A DNA stretch of 64,000 nt from Corallococcus sp. EGB (GCF_019968905.1 NZ_CP079946.1:9087356-9151355); one strand, 5' to 3'; positions 11,647-21,281 are shown, counted from the first letter of the stretch. Notes: generated by a model from the letters alone, not told the origin. Numbers and translations: made by a program.

Positions 11647-12465
11647 TCAGCGCAGCGCCTCCAGCTCCTCCAGCGTCTCCAGCACCCGCTGGGGTTCCTC
11701 CAGGCCGTGGAGCCGGTCCGCCAGCCCGCGCCCCGCAAGGCGCGCCACGTGCGCCAGCCGCATCAGCCGCGCGCGGCCCACGTGGCCGTCCACCAGCGCC
11801 ACCACCAGCCGCAGGGGCAGGCCGTCCGGGGCGTCCACCTTCAGGGGCCGGGCCAGCGTCACCAGCGCCGCCACCGGGGCCGCTCCGGCCACGAACGCGT
11901 GCGGCACCGCCACGCCGTTGCCCACCTGGGACGGGACCTCGTCCTCCCGCTTGCGCAGGCCCTCCGCGAGCGCCGCCGCGTCCACTCCGGGCAGCGCCGC
12001 CGCCAGCCGCCCGGCCGCCACGTCCAGCGCGTCCTCGTAGTCTCCGCAGGAGAGCTGCACCACCACCCGCTCCGTGCTCAGGAGCGGCCCCAGCGGGGGC
12101 ACGGGCTCATCGCCGCGCACCTCGCGCAGGGGGAACTCCGCGTCCAGGAAGGCCCGCACGCGCGCCAGCTGGGCGCCGGTGAGCTTGCGCCGCGCGATGT
12201 CCAGCATCAGCGTCCCCGCCGCGGGCACGTCCTCCAGGTAGCCCGCGACGTACGGGCTCACCCGGTTGGCCACGTCCATGAGCAGCCCCGGGGGCACGTC
12301 CAGCTCCCGGGCGATGGCCGTCAGCCGCTCCTGCGTGGGCGGCGCGTCCACGCCGTTCTCCACGCGGCTCAAGTAGGCGCTCGACACGCCGATGCGCCGG
12401 GCCAGGTCGCGCAGGGACAGCCCCGCGTCCACCCGCAACAGGCGCAGTGTGGCTCCCAGGTGCAT
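11647..12465 (-). CDS. XRE-type HTH protein fused to a PTS EIIA domain
   Basis: 272 residues from ATG 12465, where the HTH homology begins. Residues about 4-60 form a Cro/CI helix-turn-helix (SLRDLARRIGVSSAYLSRVENG). Residues about 125-270 resemble a PTS EIIA domain of the nitrogen/fructose class; His189 in GVAVPHAFV matches the phosphorylated histidine. The start lies 5 bases after the antiporter stop, so the two are one operon. EIIA-Ntr proteins are known to regulate K+ transport in proteobacteria, and a DNA-binding version beside a CPA2 antiporter suggests local control of that transporter. That link is inference. Confidence 0.8.
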   Translation of the reverse strand: MHLGATLRLLRVDAGLSLRDLARRIGVSSAYLSRVENGVDAPPTQERLTAIARELDVPPGLLMDVANRVSPYVAGYLEDVPAAGTLMLDIARRKLTGAQLARVRAFLDAEFPLREVRGDEPVPPLGPLLSTERVVVQLSCGDYEDALDVAAGRLAAALPGVDAAALAEGLRKREDEVPSQVGNGVAVPHAFVAGAAPVAALVTLARPLKVDAPDGLPLRLVVALVDGHVGRARLMRLAHVARLAGRGLADRLHGLEEPQRVLETLEELEALR

Positions 12466-12470
12466 GGCGG

Positions 12471-14642
12471 TCAGCTCCGCGCGCCGAGCGGCTGCGTCGG
12501 CGTCGGGTCCGGCGTCGCCCCCTGCGCCCGGGCCTCCTCCGGGGTCCGGGCCGGCAGCGTCGCCGTCTCCGGATGACACACGAGCAGCAGCGAGGCGGGC
12601 GCGTCGCGAACGATGCGCTCGCGCTGCACGCCGAACAGCCGGTCTTCCAGGCCCCATTCGGCCCCCAGGCCCACCACGACGAGGTCGTAACCCGCCTTCG
12701 CTTCCGCCAGCGCCGCGTCCTCCGGCGACGCGTGGCGCACCACCTTGAGCTTCACGGAGGCGCCCTCCTCCGCGGGGAACAGCTCCTCCACCTGCGCGCG
12801 GCCCGCGCCCGAGCCCTCGGGAGAGGTCACGTGCAGCACCGTCACCTCCGCACCGGCCTGCTTCACCAGCCGTCGCGCCAGGCCCAGCGCCGCCCGGTCA
12901 TGCCGGCTGCCCACGAAGGGCACCAGCACCCGGCGCACCTGTGACAGGCCGCGGTCCACCAGCACCGCCACCGTGCCGCCCGCCTCCTGCATCACCTCAC
13001 GCACCGTGCCGCCCAGCACCGTCTGGCTGAAGAGCGGCTTGTGCCAGCCCAGCAGCACCAGGTCCGCGCGCTTGGCCTGGGCCGTGCGGCAGATGTCCCG
13101 CGCGGGCTCCGACGAAACGAACGACAGCGTGCGCACCGACAGCCCCAGCTTCTCCGCCCGGCCCACCAGGGGCGCCAGCGCGCCGCCCGACGCGGCCACG
13201 GGGTCCAGGGCCTCCTCCCCGCGGGCCTTGAGCGAGCGCTCCGGCGACAAGAGGTGCAGCGCGTAGAGGTTCGCCTCGTTGCGCTCGCCCGACAGCGCGC
13301 GCGACAGCACCGCCATGCCCGGGCCGGCCTGCCCGTGCGACACGCACAGGAGCACCGTGTACGCGGAGGCCGGCAGCACCGGCTCGGGCGCCTGCACCAG
13401 CTTCTCGCGCGCCAGCTCCTCCGGCGAATACAGCAGGCGCAACAGCGGCGTGGTCATGAAGGTCGTGACCAGCGCCATGATGACCATCATCGTGAAGAGC
13501 GTGGGCGAGATGACGCCCAGGTCCAGGCCCAGGTTGAGCACGATGAGCTCCATCAGGCCGCGCGTGTTCATCAGGACGCCCACGGCCCCCGCCTCCCGCC
13601 ACCGCAGGCCGGTGAGGCGCGCGGCCACCGCGCTGCCGCCGAACTTGCCCAGGCACGCCAGGACGATGATGGCGCCGCACGTGAGCCACGCCTCCGGCGT
13701 GGCCAGCAGGCCCAGCTGCGTGCGCAGGCCGCTGAAGGCGAAGAACACGGGCAACAGCAGCACGACGGCCACGTCCTCCAGCTTCTCCGCCAGCGCCGCC
13801 GCCAGCCCTCCCTCCTTGGGAATCACCGCGCCGAACATGAAGGCGCCGAAGAGCGAGTGGATGCCGATGTATTCGGTGGTCCACGCGGAGCCGAGCAGCA
13901 TCATCATCGTGATGGCCACCACGTTCTGGGTGAGCCCCTCGCGGTTGGCCACGCGCGCGCCCAGCCGGGCGAGGAACGGCCTCACCAGCACCAGCATGAA
14001 GCCGATGTAGAGCAGCGCGAACACCGTGGTGAGCGCCGCGTGCGCCAGGTCCGACGCGCGCACCAGAGACACCACGAACGCCAGGATGCACCACGCCGTC
14101 ACGTCGTCCACCGCCGCGCACGCGATGGCGATGGCGCCCAGCTTCGACTGCATGAGCCCGCGCTCGGTGAGGATGCGCGCCAGCACCGGGAAGGCCGTGA
14201 TGCTCATGGACACGCCCATGAACAGCACGAACGAGGAGAACGGCACGTCCGGGCTGGACAGCGACTTGTACAGCCACAGCGCGCCCGCCGCCGCGCCCAG
14301 GGCGAACGGGGTGATGATGCTGGAGTGGCTGATGGCCACCGACGCGTGGCCCCGCCCCTTGAGCAGCTTGGGGTCCAGCTCCAGGCCAATCAGGAACATG
14401 AAGAGCACCAGGCCGACCTCGGCCAGCATCTTCAGGAACGGCATGGACTCCGGCGGGAACAGCCAGCGCATGGCGTCCGGCGCCAGCCAGCCCAGCAGCG
14501 ACGGGCCCAGCGCGATGCCCGCCACCACCTCCGCGATGACCAGGGGCTGCCCCAGCCAGCGCGCCCCCCGGCCGATCAACCGGGACACCGCGATGATGAC
14601 GATGAGCTGGACCAGGAGCTGGGCGAGCATGTGGGGATTCAT
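12471..14642 (-). CDS. CPA2 cation/proton antiporter with Usp domains
   Basis: 723 residues. Residues about 1-410 are a Na+(K+)/H+ exchanger domain with about 12 helices; LIAEVVAGIALGPSLLG is the typical CPA2 N-terminal signature, and AAVDDVTAWCILA carries the membrane-embedded Asp pair (DD) of electrogenic antiporters. Residues about 430-560 and 570-695 resemble two universal-stress-protein (UspA) modules (VRRVLVPFVGSRHDRAAL and DLVVVGLGAEWG). This KefB/CHX-like layout with a soluble sensory tail may let nucleotides or stress gate transport. It is the first gene of an operon with the HTH-EIIA protein. Confidence 0.88.
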   Translation of the reverse strand: MNPHMLAQLLVQLIVIIAVSRLIGRGARWLGQPLVIAEVVAGIALGPSLLGWLAPDAMRWLFPPESMPFLKMLAEVGLVLFMFLIGLELDPKLLKGRGHASVAISHSSIITPFALGAAAGALWLYKSLSSPDVPFSSFVLFMGVSMSITAFPVLARILTERGLMQSKLGAIAIACAAVDDVTAWCILAFVVSLVRASDLAHAALTTVFALLYIGFMLVLVRPFLARLGARVANREGLTQNVVAITMMMLLGSAWTTEYIGIHSLFGAFMFGAVIPKEGGLAAALAEKLEDVAVVLLLPVFFAFSGLRTQLGLLATPEAWLTCGAIIVLACLGKFGGSAVAARLTGLRWREAGAVGVLMNTRGLMELIVLNLGLDLGVISPTLFTMMVIMALVTTFMTTPLLRLLYSPEELAREKLVQAPEPVLPASAYTVLLCVSHGQAGPGMAVLSRALSGERNEANLYALHLLSPERSLKARGEEALDPVAASGGALAPLVGRAEKLGLSVRTLSFVSSEPARDICRTAQAKRADLVLLGWHKPLFSQTVLGGTVREVMQEAGGTVAVLVDRGLSQVRRVLVPFVGSRHDRAALGLARRLVKQAGAEVTVLHVTSPEGSGAGRAQVEELFPAEEGASVKLKVVRHASPEDAALAEAKAGYDLVVVGLGAEWGLEDRLFGVQRERIVRDAPASLLLVCHPETATLPARTPEEARAQGATPDPTPTQPLGARS

Positions 14643-14751
14643 CGGACAGGCCTCGCGGGAAAAGTGTTAAGGATGCACTTACCAGGGCCTCTCGCGCAGC
14701 GTCAACACGGGCGAGCCGGTCCGCCCGCGGAGAGGACAGACACCGGGAGTC

Positions 14752-15129
14752 TCAGACGACTTCGGGGGCCTTGTTGGCCCCCACGGCCTTGAGGAGCGTC
14801 TCCACGTCCACCGGCTTGCGCAGGTAGCCGCAGGCGCCCATCTCCTCCGCCACCTGGCGCGCGTTGGCGGACGCGGAGAAGACGAGCACGGGGATGTCGC
14901 GCCACGCCTGCACCTGGCGCATCTGGCGGCCGAAGGTGGCGCCGTCCATCACCGGCATCATCATGTCCAGCAGCACCAGGCACGGGGGCACCGGCTCCCG
15001 GCGGAGCACCTCCAGCGCCTGCAGGCCGTTGCCCGCCCCCAGCACGGTGTAGCCCGCGTCGCGCAGGACCTCCTCCAGCGCCTCCCGCAGGTCCGTGTCG
15101 TCATCCACCACCAACAGCGGCCGGCTCAC
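14752..15129 (-). CDS. Single-domain response regulator
   Basis: 125 residues starting at GTG 15129; the start overlaps the upstream kinase stop by GTGA. It consists only of a receiver domain: acidic pocket DDD 9-11, phospho-acceptor Asp55 (LVLLDMMMP), Ser/Thr switch (VFSAS) and Lys105 in RKP. With no output domain, it probably acts by protein contact or as a phosphorelay intermediate. Translational coupling to the hybrid kinase makes that kinase its likely partner. Confidence 0.88.
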   Translation of the reverse strand: MSRPLLVVDDDTDLREALEEVLRDAGYTVLGAGNGLQALEVLRREPVPPCLVLLDMMMPVMDGATFGRQMRQVQAWRDIPVLVFSASANARQVAEEMGACGYLRKPVDVETLLKAVGANKAPEVV

Positions 15130-16754
15130 TCGCGCGCCTCCTTCTCCAATGGCAGCTCCAGCGTGAAGCGCGCACCCTCGCCCGCGACGGGCTCCGCCCA
15201 GGCCCGGCCGCCGTGCGCCTCCGCGGCGCGGCGGGCCAGGTACAGCCCCAGGCCCAGGCCTCCATAAGAATGCGAGCTGACGGCGCGGCCGAAGCGCTCG
15301 AAGATGCGCTCCACCTGGTCCACGGGCACGCCAATGCCCCGGTCGCGCACCTGGATGCGCGCGAAGCCCCCTTCCCGCCCCACGTCCACCTCCACCGGCC
15401 GCCCCGGACCGAACTTGAGCGCGTTGGATATCAACGCCGCCACGGCCTGGTCCACCCGAAGCCGGTCCCACGTCCCCCAGAGCCCGTGGCGCGGGGACTG
15501 GCGCAGTTCGCATCCGGCCGCGCGAGCCTCCGCCTGGTAGCGCTCCAGCACCTCCGCGACCAGCTCCTCCAGGTCGAAGTGCTCGGGCATCAGCGACAGC
15601 TCGCCGCTGGACAGCTGGGACACGTCCAGGAGGCCCTCCACCAGCGTGCCCAGCCGGCGCACCTGGCGCACGCTGCGCTCCAGCCGCGTCACCACGTCCG
15701 GCTCCAGGTGGTGCGCCTCCGAGCGCTGCAACAGCGTGCCCAGCTGCAGCCGCAGCGTGGTGAGGGGCGTGCGCAGCTCATGCGCGGCCACGGTGAGGAA
15801 CTCGTCGCGCAGGCGGACCGCCTCACGGGCCTCCTGGAAGAGCCGGGTGTTCTCCAGCACCAGCCCCGTCCGGCGCGCCAGCTCCTGCGCCAGCGCCAGG
15901 TCCACCGGCGCGAGCGCGCGCTCCCCCAGCGTGCCCATGGACAGCACGCCCAGCCGCGTTTCGTTGCCCGGCAGGGGCACGTTCACCACCGAGCGCAGCC
16001 CCAGGCCTTCAATGGCGCGCTGGTGCGCCGGGTCCTTCGTGATGGGCACCGGGCGCCGGCGCACGTCCGGCATGAACTCCGGCTGGCCGGTGCGCAGCAC
16101 GTGCGAGGGGCCCGCGGCGGCCTGGGGGTCCAGGGGGAAGCGCTGGTCCAGCTTCCAGGCATGGGCGCGCCGCTCCGCGTCCGGGTGCGCCAGCGCCACC
16201 AGCCGCAGGCCGCCCTGGTCCGGGTCCTGGAGGAAGAACGCGCACCAGTCCGCCACCCGGGGCACCATCAACTGCACCAGCTGATCCAGCCGCGCCGCCT
16301 GCTCCAGGGACGCGGTGAGCAGCTCGCTGGCCTTGGCGAGGATGTCCCGGTCCAGCTCCGCCCGCGCGCGCTCGCGCCGCACGCGCGTCTCCTCCAGCTC
16401 ACGCGCCACCGCCGGCCCCAGCCGGGCCATCCGGTCCTTGGAGAAGCAGTCGCGCGCGCCCGCCTTCATCAGCGTGACGGCCTGCTCCTCGCTCAGCTGG
16501 CTGGACAGGACGATGAGGGGCACGTCCCGCCCCTGCGCATGCAGGAGCGCCAGCACGTCCAGGGCGTTGAAGCGCGGCAGCCGGTCGTCGCACAGCACCA
16601 GGTCCCATGGCTCCGCGGCCAGCGCGTCCCGCAGCGCCTCCAGCGTCTCCACGCGCCGGGCCGTGGGCAGGTAGCCCGCCTGCTCCAGCTCCGCCGTCAC
16701 CAGCGCCGCGTCATTGATGCTGTCCTCCACCAGCAACAGCCGGAAGGGCGTCAT
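15126..16754 (-). CDS. Hybrid sensor histidine kinase, REC-GAF-HisKA-HATPase
   Basis: 542 residues from ATG 16754. An N-terminal receiver domain (MTPFRLLLVEDSINDAA; phospho-Asp in LVLCDDRLP, about residue 56) is followed by a GAF-like sensor region (about 150-310), a HisKA dimerisation domain with the H-box FLTVAAHELRTPLTTLRL, and a HATPase domain with N (ALISNALKFG), G1 (VRDRGIGVP) and G2 (GGLGLGLYLARR) boxes. It has no membrane segment, so it is cytoplasmic. An N-terminal REC means this kinase is itself a phosphorelay target. The 3' end overlaps the single-domain regulator gene. Confidence 0.9.
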   Translation of the reverse strand: MTPFRLLLVEDSINDAALVTAELEQAGYLPTARRVETLEALRDALAAEPWDLVLCDDRLPRFNALDVLALLHAQGRDVPLIVLSSQLSEEQAVTLMKAGARDCFSKDRMARLGPAVARELEETRVRRERARAELDRDILAKASELLTASLEQAARLDQLVQLMVPRVADWCAFFLQDPDQGGLRLVALAHPDAERRAHAWKLDQRFPLDPQAAAGPSHVLRTGQPEFMPDVRRRPVPITKDPAHQRAIEGLGLRSVVNVPLPGNETRLGVLSMGTLGERALAPVDLALAQELARRTGLVLENTRLFQEAREAVRLRDEFLTVAAHELRTPLTTLRLQLGTLLQRSEAHHLEPDVVTRLERSVRQVRRLGTLVEGLLDVSQLSSGELSLMPEHFDLEELVAEVLERYQAEARAAGCELRQSPRHGLWGTWDRLRVDQAVAALISNALKFGPGRPVEVDVGREGGFARIQVRDRGIGVPVDQVERIFERFGRAVSSHSYGGLGLGLYLARRAAEAHGGRAWAEPVAGEGARFTLELPLEKEARE

Positions 16755-16979
16755 GCCCGGGCCCCGCCCATCAGCCCCGGGGCCGGACAACGCCCCTGCG
16801 GCCGGGAGCCTCGTGCTGCATCCATTCGCGTTGCTCCTCCCGTGGGGTGTGGGCCTCTTCATCCATGCTAGTGGCCCTCCCTGTCACGCCAGCGGGAGAA
16901 ATGGCGGACGTTCAACACCGAGCGGTGGCTGGTGAACGTCCCGCGCCGGGACCCCGCACTTGCGCGGGGTGTCCTCGGA

Positions 16980-17612
16980 TTACCAGGAGACGTCGTACTC
17001 GGTGTCCAGCAGGGACAGCTGCCGCCCGTGGACCTGGACGTCCTGGGCGCCCACGGCCTCCAGGGCGGCCTGGAGCACGCCCTCGTGGTACGGCGTGGGC
17101 ATGAAGTCCCGGCGCATCACGAAGCGGGCGCTGTGGTCGCCCGTCCAGAGCACGCTGCGCTCGCCGTAGCTGACCGCGGCGCGGTAGCCCTCGGCCATGT
17201 GCTGGAGCATCCGCCACGGGTTGCGGCCGGCGGCCTGCATCAGCTCCCGGCCGAACATGGAGGACAGGAAGTCCACCGTGGCCTGCGTCCCGATGTACCG
17301 CAGCGCCTGCGCCCAGTCGCCCAGTTGGGGGCGCAGGAGCCACGTCGCCTCGGCGACCATCGGCAGGAAGTGCGTCACCGGGTACAGGTCCGCGGCGCTC
17401 AGGTCCTTCAGCCCGGACGCCGCCAGGCAGGTGGCCCCGGCCTCCTCGCCCTGGAGGAAGCCCACCACCTTCACCACGCCCAGGAAGAACATCCCCCGCG
17501 CCCCGTCCTCCGGGGTCGCGGCCAGGCACCGCTCCGTCAGGTGCCACGCCGCGCTCTGCTCCGCCCTGCCCGCCGCCGCCTTCGACGAACCTTCCACCGG
17601 TCCGCGATCCAT
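16980..17612 (-). CDS. DUF2378 (TIGR02265) family protein
   Basis: 210 residues. The ATG at 17612 is chosen over an upstream in-frame ATG at 17642 and the ORF start at 17753 because GCAGGAGAGG sits 8 bases before it. The pattern LYPVTHFLPMVAEATWLLRPQLGDWAQALRYIG...FLSSMFGREL matches the Myxococcales-restricted TIGR02265/DUF2378 family: about 190 residues, many paralogues per genome, distantly like V4R/HNOB folds. The function of the family is not established; links to signalling are proposed. A second member is at 44514-45149. The AT-richer 17740-17830 region upstream may hold its promoter. Confidence 0.85.
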   Translation of the reverse strand: MDRGPVEGSSKAAAGRAEQSAAWHLTERCLAATPEDGARGMFFLGVVKVVGFLQGEEAGATCLAASGLKDLSAADLYPVTHFLPMVAEATWLLRPQLGDWAQALRYIGTQATVDFLSSMFGRELMQAAGRNPWRMLQHMAEGYRAAVSYGERSVLWTGDHSARFVMRRDFMPTPYHEGVLQAALEAVGAQDVQVHGRQLSLLDTEYDVSW

Positions 17613-17823
17613 ACCGACCTCTCCTGCTTCGAGCGCTGGCATCAGGCCCCCCCCCATTGCCCGGGTCCCCTTCACCAGCGCAGCCCTTTCCCCCTCACAG
17701 GTGCCGGGGCCCACGCCCCGCTCACACCGTGCAGCGCAATCACACAATTCCACAAAAACGACAAGAAATCCAAGGAAGCCAGGAAGTACCTGCCATTATC
17801 CCGGAGTTTACCCCAATCTAATA

Positions 17824-17875
17824 GGGGCGCGGATGGCCGTTCTTGAACACTGAGAAAGGCTGAGGTCCGCGCCCC
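17824..17875 (-). terminator. Long hairpin after the aminotransferase gene
   Basis: GGGGCGCGGA (17824-17833) pairs with TCCGCGCCCC (17866-17875), with an inner GCC-TTCT/AGAA-GGC stem. It lies just past the minus-strand stop at 17886. The downstream tail is only weakly T-rich. Confidence 0.5.
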
Positions 17876-17885
17876 ACACAGCGTC

Positions 17886-19049
17886 CTACCCGGAGAGGAC
17901 GGCCTGGGCGGCGGAGACGGCCGTTCCGGAGGCGGCGGCGCGGTGGCCGGCGGCGCTGAGGGCGCGTTCGATGGCGCCCACGGTGACGAGCACGTCTCCG
18001 GCGCTGACGCGGTTCATGTGCCCCACGCGGAAGTAGCGCGCCTTGATTTCGGGGTGGAGGCCGCCGGCGATGGCGACCCCTTGCGCCTTCACGCGGCCCA
18101 CGAGCGACGCGTCCACGCCGTCCGGGTAGTACACGGCGCTCAGGGTGTTGGCGGCCACGGCCTCCGACGCGGGGACGAGCCGCAGACCCAGCGCGCTCCA
18201 GGCGGCACGGAAGGCGCGGGCCATGCGGCGGTGGCGCTCGAAGCGGGGCTCCATGCCCTCCGCCAGGATCTGCCCCAGGCTCACGTCCAGCGCGCACACC
18301 AGGGGCGTGGGCGGGGTGGCGAAGTAGGCGGGCTTGCCGGCCTCGTAGGCCTCCATCACCGGCAGCCACTCCGCCCAGTCCGCGTACACGCTGGCCACCG
18401 GCGCCTTGCGCGCCCTCCACGCGGCGAGCGCGCGGGGGCTCACGGTGAGCAGCGCCAGGCCCGGCGGCACCCCCACCGCCTTCTGGCTGGCGGTGAGGTA
18501 CACGTCCGCGCCCCACGCGTCCTGGTGGAAGGCCTCGCCGGCGGTGGCGCACACGCCGTCCACCACGGCCAGGACGCCGTGCTGGCGCGCGGCCTTCACC
18601 AGCGGCTCCACGGGCGCGAGCACCGCGGTGGAGGTGTCCACGTGGGTGACGGTCATCAGCTTGAAGCCGCCGCGCTGGAGCTCCGCCTCCACCTGGGCCA
18701 CGTCCGGGGTGCTGCCCACGGCGCCCGCGCGCACGTGCGTCACCTTCGCGCCGTGGCGCTCCAGGATGTGGGCCATGCGGTCGCTGAAGTAGCCGGTGTT
18801 CACCACCAGCGCGCGGTCGCCGGGCTCCACGATGTTCGCCACGGCGAGCTCCATGGCCAGCGTGCCGCTGCCGGAGACGACGAAGGGCTGCGAGCCGGGC
18901 GCGAGCGACACCTCGCGCAGGCGCTTCAGGGCCCGGCCGAAGGTGGCGATGAAGCCTGCGTCCAGGTGTCCGGGGACCGGCCCGGACATCGCCTGCAACA
19001 CCTCCGCGTCCACGTCCACCGGCCCGGGAATCATCAACAGGTCTCTCAC
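17886..19049 (-). CDS. Class V PLP aminotransferase (alanine-glyoxylate type)
   Basis: 387 residues. The N-terminus LLMIPGPVDVDAEVLQAM is characteristic of alanine:glyoxylate / serine:pyruvate aminotransferases. Other PLP-site elements are SGSGTLAME (59-67, phosphate binding), Asp164 in AVVDGVCA and the Schiff-base Lys190 in TASQKAVGVPPG. It transfers the amino group of serine or alanine to glyoxylate or pyruvate, or acts as a phosphonate or purine-pathway relative; the exact substrate cannot be read from sequence. The final about 25 residues are Ala-rich. It is monocistronic, with a long hairpin downstream. Confidence 0.92.
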   Translation of the reverse strand: MRDLLMIPGPVDVDAEVLQAMSGPVPGHLDAGFIATFGRALKRLREVSLAPGSQPFVVSGSGTLAMELAVANIVEPGDRALVVNTGYFSDRMAHILERHGAKVTHVRAGAVGSTPDVAQVEAELQRGGFKLMTVTHVDTSTAVLAPVEPLVKAARQHGVLAVVDGVCATAGEAFHQDAWGADVYLTASQKAVGVPPGLALLTVSPRALAAWRARKAPVASVYADWAEWLPVMEAYEAGKPAYFATPPTPLVCALDVSLGQILAEGMEPRFERHRRMARAFRAAWSALGLRLVPASEAVAANTLSAVYYPDGVDASLVGRVKAQGVAIAGGLHPEIKARYFRVGHMNRVSAGDVLVTVGAIERALSAAGHRAAASGTAVSAAQAVLSG

Positions 19050-19149
19050 GGCGCCACGCCTCCTGAGGCCCCCCTTTCCCGATGAGACGGCGGAGGGCGG
19101 CCCCCCACTGTGGCCAGCGCGCGCCCGGCTTGTCCACGCTGGAAAATGA

Positions 19150-19187
19150 AGACGCCGGAGTCCCGTGCACTGGGGACTCCGGCGTCT
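19150..19187 (-). terminator. Intrinsic terminator of first M43 protease gene
   Basis: A 15-bp perfect stem (19150-19164 with 173-187 of the same kilobase) around GTGCACTG, followed on the minus strand by TTCATTTTCC. Its GCCGGAGTCCC core is shared with the terminator of the second protease gene, showing that the duplication includes the 3' flank. Confidence 0.85.
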
Positions 19188-19211
19188 GGAACTTCATAGG
19201 CCGAACGTTGA

Positions 19212-20117
19212 CTAGCGGTACGTCGCCGTCACGCTGTCCGCGCGGGCCACCTGGCCGGCGGTGAACGAGTTCATGCAGCTGTCGTCCGTGTAGTCCATGA
19301 AGTTGTAGATGGGGTCCGCGCCGCCACCGGCGCAGGTGTCGCGGCCCGCGGGGCAGCCGTACGCGGGCGAGGCCTCCGGCGGCGTGTCGCTGACGGAGTC
19401 ACCCGGGCTGGCGCAGCCGCCCTGGAACGTGTGGTACAGGCCCACCCAGTGGCCGACCTCGTGCGTGCCCGTGTCGCCCAGGTTGTAGGGGGACGCCGTG
19501 CCGCCGGGGACGCTGCTGTAGAGGATGACCACGCCGTCCATCTTCGGCGCGCTGCTGTAGCTGGAGGGGAAGGTCGCCCAGCCCAGCAGGCCACCGCCGA
19601 TGTTCGCGGTGTAGAGGTTGAGCGACTCCTTGCCACCCTTGCGCAGGGTGTTCTTCATGCTCGTCTCGGCCGGGCTGTTCGGCGTGACGGTGTACCAGGT
19701 GCTGTTCGTGGTGCGGTCCGTGCCGGCCAGCGTGAACTTGAACGGGGTGTTGGCGTACGCCGCGTTCAGCACGTTCATCTGCGCGGTGATCTGCGAGTCC
19801 GGGATGTCGCCGTTGGCGAGGCCCGCGCCCTTGTTGATGACGTGGAAGTACACCGGCACGTTCACCGAGCCCACCGCGCGCTTCGCCTGCACGCGGCCCG
19901 CGATCGCCGCTTCAACCTCCGCCTTCTCCTGGGCGGACAGCTCCACGGTGGCGCAGCCGCGGTGCGGAATGGCCTGCGCGTTGGTGGTCTCCTCCGCGGG
20001 AGCCGCGGGAGTCTGCTCCTCGGAAGTCGGGGCGCTGCTGCTACAGCCCGCCAGGGACATCAGGGTGCCAACAACCACCGCGATACGGCCACCGCGCTGC
20101 GCGACGTGACGGAACAT
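19212..20117 (-). CDS. M43-type zinc metalloprotease lipoprotein, copy 1
   Basis: 301 residues. A signal with lipobox SLAGC (Cys25) precedes a Ser/Thr/Pro/Glu linker and a metzincin protease domain (about 85-300). The zinc site is [11 protein letters not shown] (His219, Glu220, His223, His229) and the Met-turn is YNFMDYTDD (Met274). These, with the disulfide-rich stretch between them, match the M43 (pappalysin/cytophagalysin) family. It is likely an envelope-anchored or released protease for predation or nutrient breakdown. It is a tandem paralogue of the gene at 20344-21246, about 85% identical by eye, differing mainly at 141-165 and by one residue in the linker. Confidence 0.93.
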   Translation of the reverse strand: MFRHVAQRGGRIAVVVGTLMSLAGCSSSAPTSEEQTPAAPAEETTNAQAIPHRGCATVELSAQEKAEVEAAIAGRVQAKRAVGSVNVPVYFHVINKGAGLANGDIPDSQITAQMNVLNAAYANTPFKFTLAGTDRTTNSTWYTVTPNSPAETSMKNTLRKGGKESLNLYTANIGGGLLGWATFPSSYSSAPKMDGVVILYSSVPGGTASPYNLGDTGTHEVGHWVGLYHTFQGGCASPGDSVSDTPPEASPAYGCPAGRDTCAGGGADPIYNFMDYTDDSCMNSFTAGQVARADSVTATYR

Positions 20118-20150
20118 GTTTCCCGACTCCTAGGAAAGTGGGTCATCCAG

Positions 20151-20179
20151 AAATACACGGATGAAACCGCCAAAGTCAA
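20151..20179 (-). promoter_or_regulatory. Sigma70-like promoter of M43 copy 1
   Basis: On the minus strand TTGACT (20179-20174), a 17-base spacer and GTATTT (20156-20151) lie upstream of a TAGGAGT ribosome binding site and the ATG. The spacer end GTTTCATCCGT is identical in the second copy. Confidence 0.6.
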
Positions 20180-20276
20180 CGGGCCATGAAAAGCTGAATT
20201 CTCATCGAACTCTCATCAGGCGAACCGCGCGTCCCCTGTCGCGACCTGTCCTGTCTGTGTTTCATCCCGAAGCAGG

Positions 20277-20318
20277 AAGGCGCCGGAGTCCCCCTGCGAG
20301 CGGGGACTCCGGCGCCTT
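20277..20318 (-). terminator. Strong hairpin terminator of second M43 protease gene
   Basis: A perfect 17-bp stem (20277-20293 with 20302-20318) with an 8-base loop, 26 bases past the minus-strand stop. The tail beyond it is TCCTGCTTCG, only moderately T-rich. It is homologous to the terminator at 19150-19187. Confidence 0.75.
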
Positions 20319-20343
20319 GGACTTCAGGAAGCGAGGCCGGGGA

Positions 20344-21246
20344 CTAGCGGTACTGCGCCGTCAGGCTGTCCGCGCGGGCCACCTGGCCCGGCGTGAACTC
20401 GTTCATGCAGCTGTCGTCGGTGTAGTCCATGAAGTTGTAGATGGGGTCCACGCCGCCGCCGGCGCAGGTGTCACGACCCACCGGGCAGCCATAGGCGGGC
20501 GAGGCCTCCGGCGGCGTGTCGCTGACGGAGTCACCCGGGCTGGCGCAGCCGCCCTGGAACGTGTGGTACAGGCCCAGCCAGTGGCCGACCTCGTGCGTGG
20601 CCGTGTCGCCCTCGTTGTAGGGGGCCGCGGAGCCGCCGGGGACGCTGCTGTAGAGCATGACCACGCCGTCCATGGAGGGCTGGCTCTTGTAGCTGGAGGG
20701 GAACGTCGCCCAGCCGAGCAGACCGCCGGACAGGTTCGCCGAGTAGAGGTTCAGCGCGTTGGCGCCGCCCTTGCGCAGCGCGGACTTCATCTTCTTCTCC
20801 GCCGCCGTGCCCTGGCCCAGGTTGAACCAGGTGCTGTTCGTGGTGCGGTCCGTACCGGCCAGCGTGAAGTAGAACGGCGTGTTGGCGTACGCCGCGTTCA
20901 GCACGTTCATCTGCGCGGTGATCTGCGAGTCCGGGATGTCGCCGTTGGCGAGGCCCGCGCCCTTGTTGATGACGTGGAAGTACACCGGCACGTTCACCGA
21001 ACCCACCGCGCGCTTCTCCTGCACGCGGTTGGCCAGCGCCGCTTCAATCTCCGCCTTCTCCTGCGCGGACGGCTCGATGGTCGCACAGCCGCGGTGGGGA
21101 ATGGCCTGCGCGGTGGTCTCCTCCGCGGGAGCCGCCGGAGTCTGCTCCTCGGAAGTCGGGGCGCTGCTGCTGCAGCCCGCCAGGGACATCAGGGTGCCAA
21201 AGACAACGGCGAGACGACCACCACGCTGCGCGACGTGACGAAGCAT
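20344..21246 (-). CDS. M43-type zinc metalloprotease lipoprotein, copy 2
   Basis: 300 residues and nearly colinear with the neighbouring copy: lipobox SLAGC, zinc motif [11 protein letters not shown] and Met-turn YNFMDYTDD. The duplication spans the coding sequence and both flanks, since the promoter spacer, the TAGGAGT ribosome binding site and the terminator core are also conserved. Differences cluster in a short surface segment ([20 protein letters not shown] against [20 protein letters not shown]), which may alter substrate preference. Each copy has its own promoter and terminator and so is transcribed separately. The predicted role is extracellular or envelope proteolysis. Confidence 0.93.
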   Translation of the reverse strand: MLRHVAQRGGRLAVVFGTLMSLAGCSSSAPTSEEQTPAAPAEETTAQAIPHRGCATIEPSAQEKAEIEAALANRVQEKRAVGSVNVPVYFHVINKGAGLANGDIPDSQITAQMNVLNAAYANTPFYFTLAGTDRTTNSTWFNLGQGTAAEKKMKSALRKGGANALNLYSANLSGGLLGWATFPSSYKSQPSMDGVVMLYSSVPGGSAAPYNEGDTATHEVGHWLGLYHTFQGGCASPGDSVSDTPPEASPAYGCPVGRDTCAGGGVDPIYNFMDYTDDSCMNEFTPGQVARADSLTAQYR

Positions 21247-21281
21247 CGTTTCCCAACTCCTAGAGAAATGGGGCGGAAAAT

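Noticed and set aside
13041-14792. A 583-codon plus-strand frame across the antiporter gene
   Set aside because: It has no recognisable domain, is extremely rich in Arg, His and Gln, and lies opposite a well-supported CPA2 antiporter. Shadow of the minus-strand gene.
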